From the NCBI GenBank assembly GCA_018242255.1, contig JAFECH010000355.1:1-58988 (forward strand): DNA of 58,988 nucleotides, in the 5' to 3' direction. The stretch comes from Pseudomonadota bacterium. Its GTDB lineage: Bacteria > Pseudomonadota > Alphaproteobacteria > Rhizobiales > Hyphomicrobiaceae. A program made the translations under genes and the position numbers. A model generated the notes under the pieces. That model had not been told where the DNA came from and did no database searches. It saw only the letters and a list, made by a program, of their open reading frames with translations. Below, piece after piece: positions 55,431-58,988 of the stretch (position 1 is the stretch's first letter; every line of letters begins with the position of its first letter).

Positions 55431-55703
55431 TTAAGCTTGGCGCGGTTCTTCCTCGCCGTCGTCTTCGGCACCGGCTTTGGCTCTCACCTCTTCCGGCGTC
55501 TGCAGCTTCGTGCCGCAGAACGGGCAGAAGAAGAGCGGATGATCGACGAGCCCCGGCTCTTCTTCTTCAAGATCGACGAGCCCGACGGTCATGTAGATGA
55601 CCTCGTCAGGCCCGACCGTAATGAGGGGCTCGAAGTCGCCGCCTTCAAGAGCTTCTTTCAACTCTTCGCAGCAGCTTCCAAACGTCTTTCCGGCTTCCGC
55701 CAT
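55431..55703 (-). CDS. Zinc-ribbon-like small protein inside the atp operon
   Basis: 90 residues, with AGGAG nine bases upstream of the ATG at 55703. One CxxC knuckle is evident (FFCPFCGTKLQ, Cys60 and Cys63). A Cys pair at 11-12 (FGSCCEELKEALE) could complete a four-Cys zinc site, or the protein may dimerise. The rest is acidic (GLVDLEEEEPG; GAEDDGEEEP). No catalytic motif is recognised. It lies 62 bases after atpD and 68 before atpC on the same strand, so is probably transcribed with them. Function unknown; a regulatory or assembly role is only a guess from position. Confidence 0.75.
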   Translation of the reverse strand: MAEAGKTFGSCCEELKEALEGGDFEPLITVGPDEVIYMTVGLVDLEEEEPGLVDHPLFFCPFCGTKLQTPEEVRAKAGAEDDGEEEPRQA

Positions 55704-55765
55704 AAACTCTTTCTCCTGGCGGCGCCTTCATGCGGAATCTCCGCTCGAAAACGCTCGGCCTGTTG

Positions 55766-57626
<1,861 letters not shown>

Positions 57627-57643
57627 GATCTATCTACCTCGCC

Positions 57644-58528
57644 CTAGACCGCTTCCGCTCCCGAGATGATCTCGATCAGTTCCTTCGTAATGTTCGCCTG
57701 GCGCTGACGGTTGTACGCGATCGTCAGCTTATTGATCATGTCGCCGGCGTTGCGCGTAGCGTTATCCATAGCGGTCATCTGGGCGCCGTAGAACGACGCC
57801 GAATTCTCTAGCAGGCCACGGAAGATCTGCGTTGAGATATTGCGCGACAGCAAGAAGCCCAGGACTTCTTCTTCACTCGGCTCGTATTCGTGAATGGCGC
57901 TGGCGCCCTTCGCTGCGTCCGGCGCCGCTTCCGGCACGGTCGCGGGAATGAGCTGCAGCGCCGTCGGCTTCTGCGCGATGACCGACTTGAACTCCGAGAA
58001 GTAGAGCGTCGCGACGTCGAAATCGCCGGCTTCGAACATCTCACGCACGCGCTTCGCGAGACCCTCAGCGTGCGCAAACGTCAACTGACGCACACCCTGG
58101 AAATCCTTGCGTTCGACGATGTTCCGGCCGAGATCACGGCGAAGGTTGTCCGCGCCCTTGCGGCCGACCGTCATGATCTTCACGGTCTTACCCGCGGCGA
58201 TCAAACGGTTGGCATCCGAACGCGCGAGTTTCGCGATGTTCGAATTGAAGCCGCCACACAGACCACGTTCCGCCGTCATGACGATCAGTAGATGAACCTG
58301 ATCCTTGCCGTTGCCGACGAGAAGCGGCGAGGCGCTGTTCTTGTCCGTGACCTTCGAAGCCAAGCTGCCGAGCACGGTCGCCATCCGCTCCGCGTAGGGG
58401 CGGGCGGCCGTCGCAGCTTCTTGCGAACGCCGCAGCTTCGCAGCCGCGACCATCTGCATGGCTTTCGTGATTTTCCGCGTCGCCTTCACCGAGGCGATGC
58501 GGTTGCGCATATCTTTTAAGCTCGCCAT
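57644..58528 (-). CDS. atpG: ATP synthase F1 subunit gamma
   Basis: 294 residues, the rotor shaft of F1. The N-terminal helix [20 protein letters not shown] and the C-terminal helix [20 protein letters not shown] with [19 protein letters not shown] are the two most conserved parts and form the coiled coil inside the alpha3beta3 ring. [13 protein letters not shown] is the usual central block. Follows atpA by 25 bases. Confidence 0.97.
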   Translation of the reverse strand: MASLKDMRNRIASVKATRKITKAMQMVAAAKLRRSQEAATAARPYAERMATVLGSLASKVTDKNSASPLLVGNGKDQVHLLIVMTAERGLCGGFNSNIAKLARSDANRLIAAGKTVKIMTVGRKGADNLRRDLGRNIVERKDFQGVRQLTFAHAEGLAKRVREMFEAGDFDVATLYFSEFKSVIAQKPTALQLIPATVPEAAPDAAKGASAIHEYEPSEEEVLGFLLSRNISTQIFRGLLENSASFYGAQMTAMDNATRNAGDMINKLTIAYNRQRQANITKELIEIISGAEAV

Positions 58529-58553
58529 CGGGCGTTCTCCTCAAGGAACCCGA

Positions 58554-58988
58554 TTAAGCTGCAAAACCCTTGGCAAACTTGTCGAGGAACTCGACGAGCT
58601 TCTTCTCGGAATCTGCCGACAGAGCCTTCTCTTTCGCGATCGTATCGAGCAGCGTCTTTTCCGAACGAAGTCCGGCGAGAACGCCTTCTTCGAACTTGCC
58701 GACCGCCGACACCGGAATGGCGTCGAGGTAGCCGCGCGTACCCGCGAAGATCACCGCAACCTGCTCTTCCATCTTGAGCGGCGAGAACTGCGGCTGCTTC
58801 AGAAGCTCAGTCAGGCGTGCGCCGCGTGCGAGCAGCTTCTGCGTGGCCGCGTCGAGATCCGAACCGAACTGCGCGAAGGCCGCCATTTCGCGGTACTGCG
58901 CAAGCTCGCCTTTGATCTTGCCGGCAACCTGCTTCATCGCCTTCGTCTGCGCCGACGAGCCGACGCGCGACACCGAAAGACCGACGTT
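58554..58988 (-). CDS. atpA: ATP synthase F1 subunit alpha, 3' part
   Basis: Partial: only the last ~144 residues are in the window and the frame runs off the right edge. Sequence [20 protein letters not shown] at the edge (from 58988 leftward) and [20 protein letters not shown] are the C-terminal helical domain of AtpA. The gene would continue with the nucleotide-binding domain outside the window. It heads the visible atpA-atpG-ohr-atpD-zinc ribbon-atpC series. Confidence 0.96.
   Translation of the reverse strand, partial: NVGLSVSRVGSSAQTKAMKQVAGKIKGELAQYREMAAFAQFGSDLDAATQKLLARGARLTELLKQPQFSPLKMEEQVAVIFAGTRGYLDAIPVSAVGKFEEGVLAGLRSEKTLLDTIAKEKALSADSEKKLVEFLDKFAKGFAA

Overview
The window is a GC-rich chromosomal segment of an alphaproteobacterium, most probably a member of the Hyphomicrobiales (Rhizobiales). 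The signs are: an Irr-type Fur regulator divergent from fabA-fabB-fabI; an lnt / helix-turn-helix regulator (PhrR-like) / metK block; a RegB/RegA redox two-component pair; a split atp operon without the Fo genes; and a tRNA-His that encodes no G-1 and has A73. A Hyphomicrobium-like genus is a guess from overall gene content, not shown by the sequence. No insertion sequence, prophage, CRISPR array or rRNA is visible. The segment reads as core genome.

Layout. 1-7.7 kb (+): end of glnD, murJ, trpS, a universal stress protein, an Nfu-type Fe-S scaffold, a RutE-like nitroreductase, then tsaB, rimI and a Fur/Mur regulator. 7.7-14.4 kb (+): plsC-like acyltransferase, miaB, phoH, ybeY, corC-like gene and lnt, tightly packed with several 4-base overlaps. 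14.5-17.2 kb (+): regulator, metK, trmB. 17.3-27.5 kb (+): the translation/RNA block rimP-nusA-ylxR-infB-rbfA-truB-rpsO-pnp, closed by a strong terminator. 27.7-31.8 kb (-): a small secreted cationic peptide, murI, fabI, fabB, fabA; irr is divergent (+). 32.6-39.5 kb: SH3-domain protein (-), 2-hydroxyacid dehydrogenase (+), then (-) an SRPBCC-M50 protease, a MoeB/ThiF-like enzyme, cysK, dut, coaBC. After a 650-base gene-poor gap with strong inverted repeats come a sodium:solute symporter-like gene and glpD (+). 43.7-47.2 kb holds small proteins of unknown function, an orphan histidine kinase and tRNA-His. 47.3-54.3 kb (-): cyoA-cyoB-cyoC-cyoD-surf1-regB-regA, a bo3 quinol oxidase set followed at once by its probable redox regulator. 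55-59 kb (-): atpA (partial)-atpG-ohr-atpD-zinc-ribbon gene-atpC.

How the parts fit. Much of the window serves growth-linked housekeeping: tRNA modification (miaB, tsaB, trmB, truB), ribosome maturation and translation (ybeY, rimP, rimI, rbfA, infB, rpsO), RNA decay (pnp), envelope synthesis (murJ, murI, lnt, fab genes, plsC) and respiration coupled to ATP synthesis (cyo, regBA, atp). The least ordinary points are two extra genes inside the F1 operon (an Ohr peroxidase and a zinc-ribbon protein), the oxidase-plus-RegBA arrangement, a membrane protease fused to an SRPBCC-like domain, a tiny Trp/Arg/Cys-rich exported peptide, and a structured non-coding gap before the symporter gene. No wholly new multi-gene system is evident.
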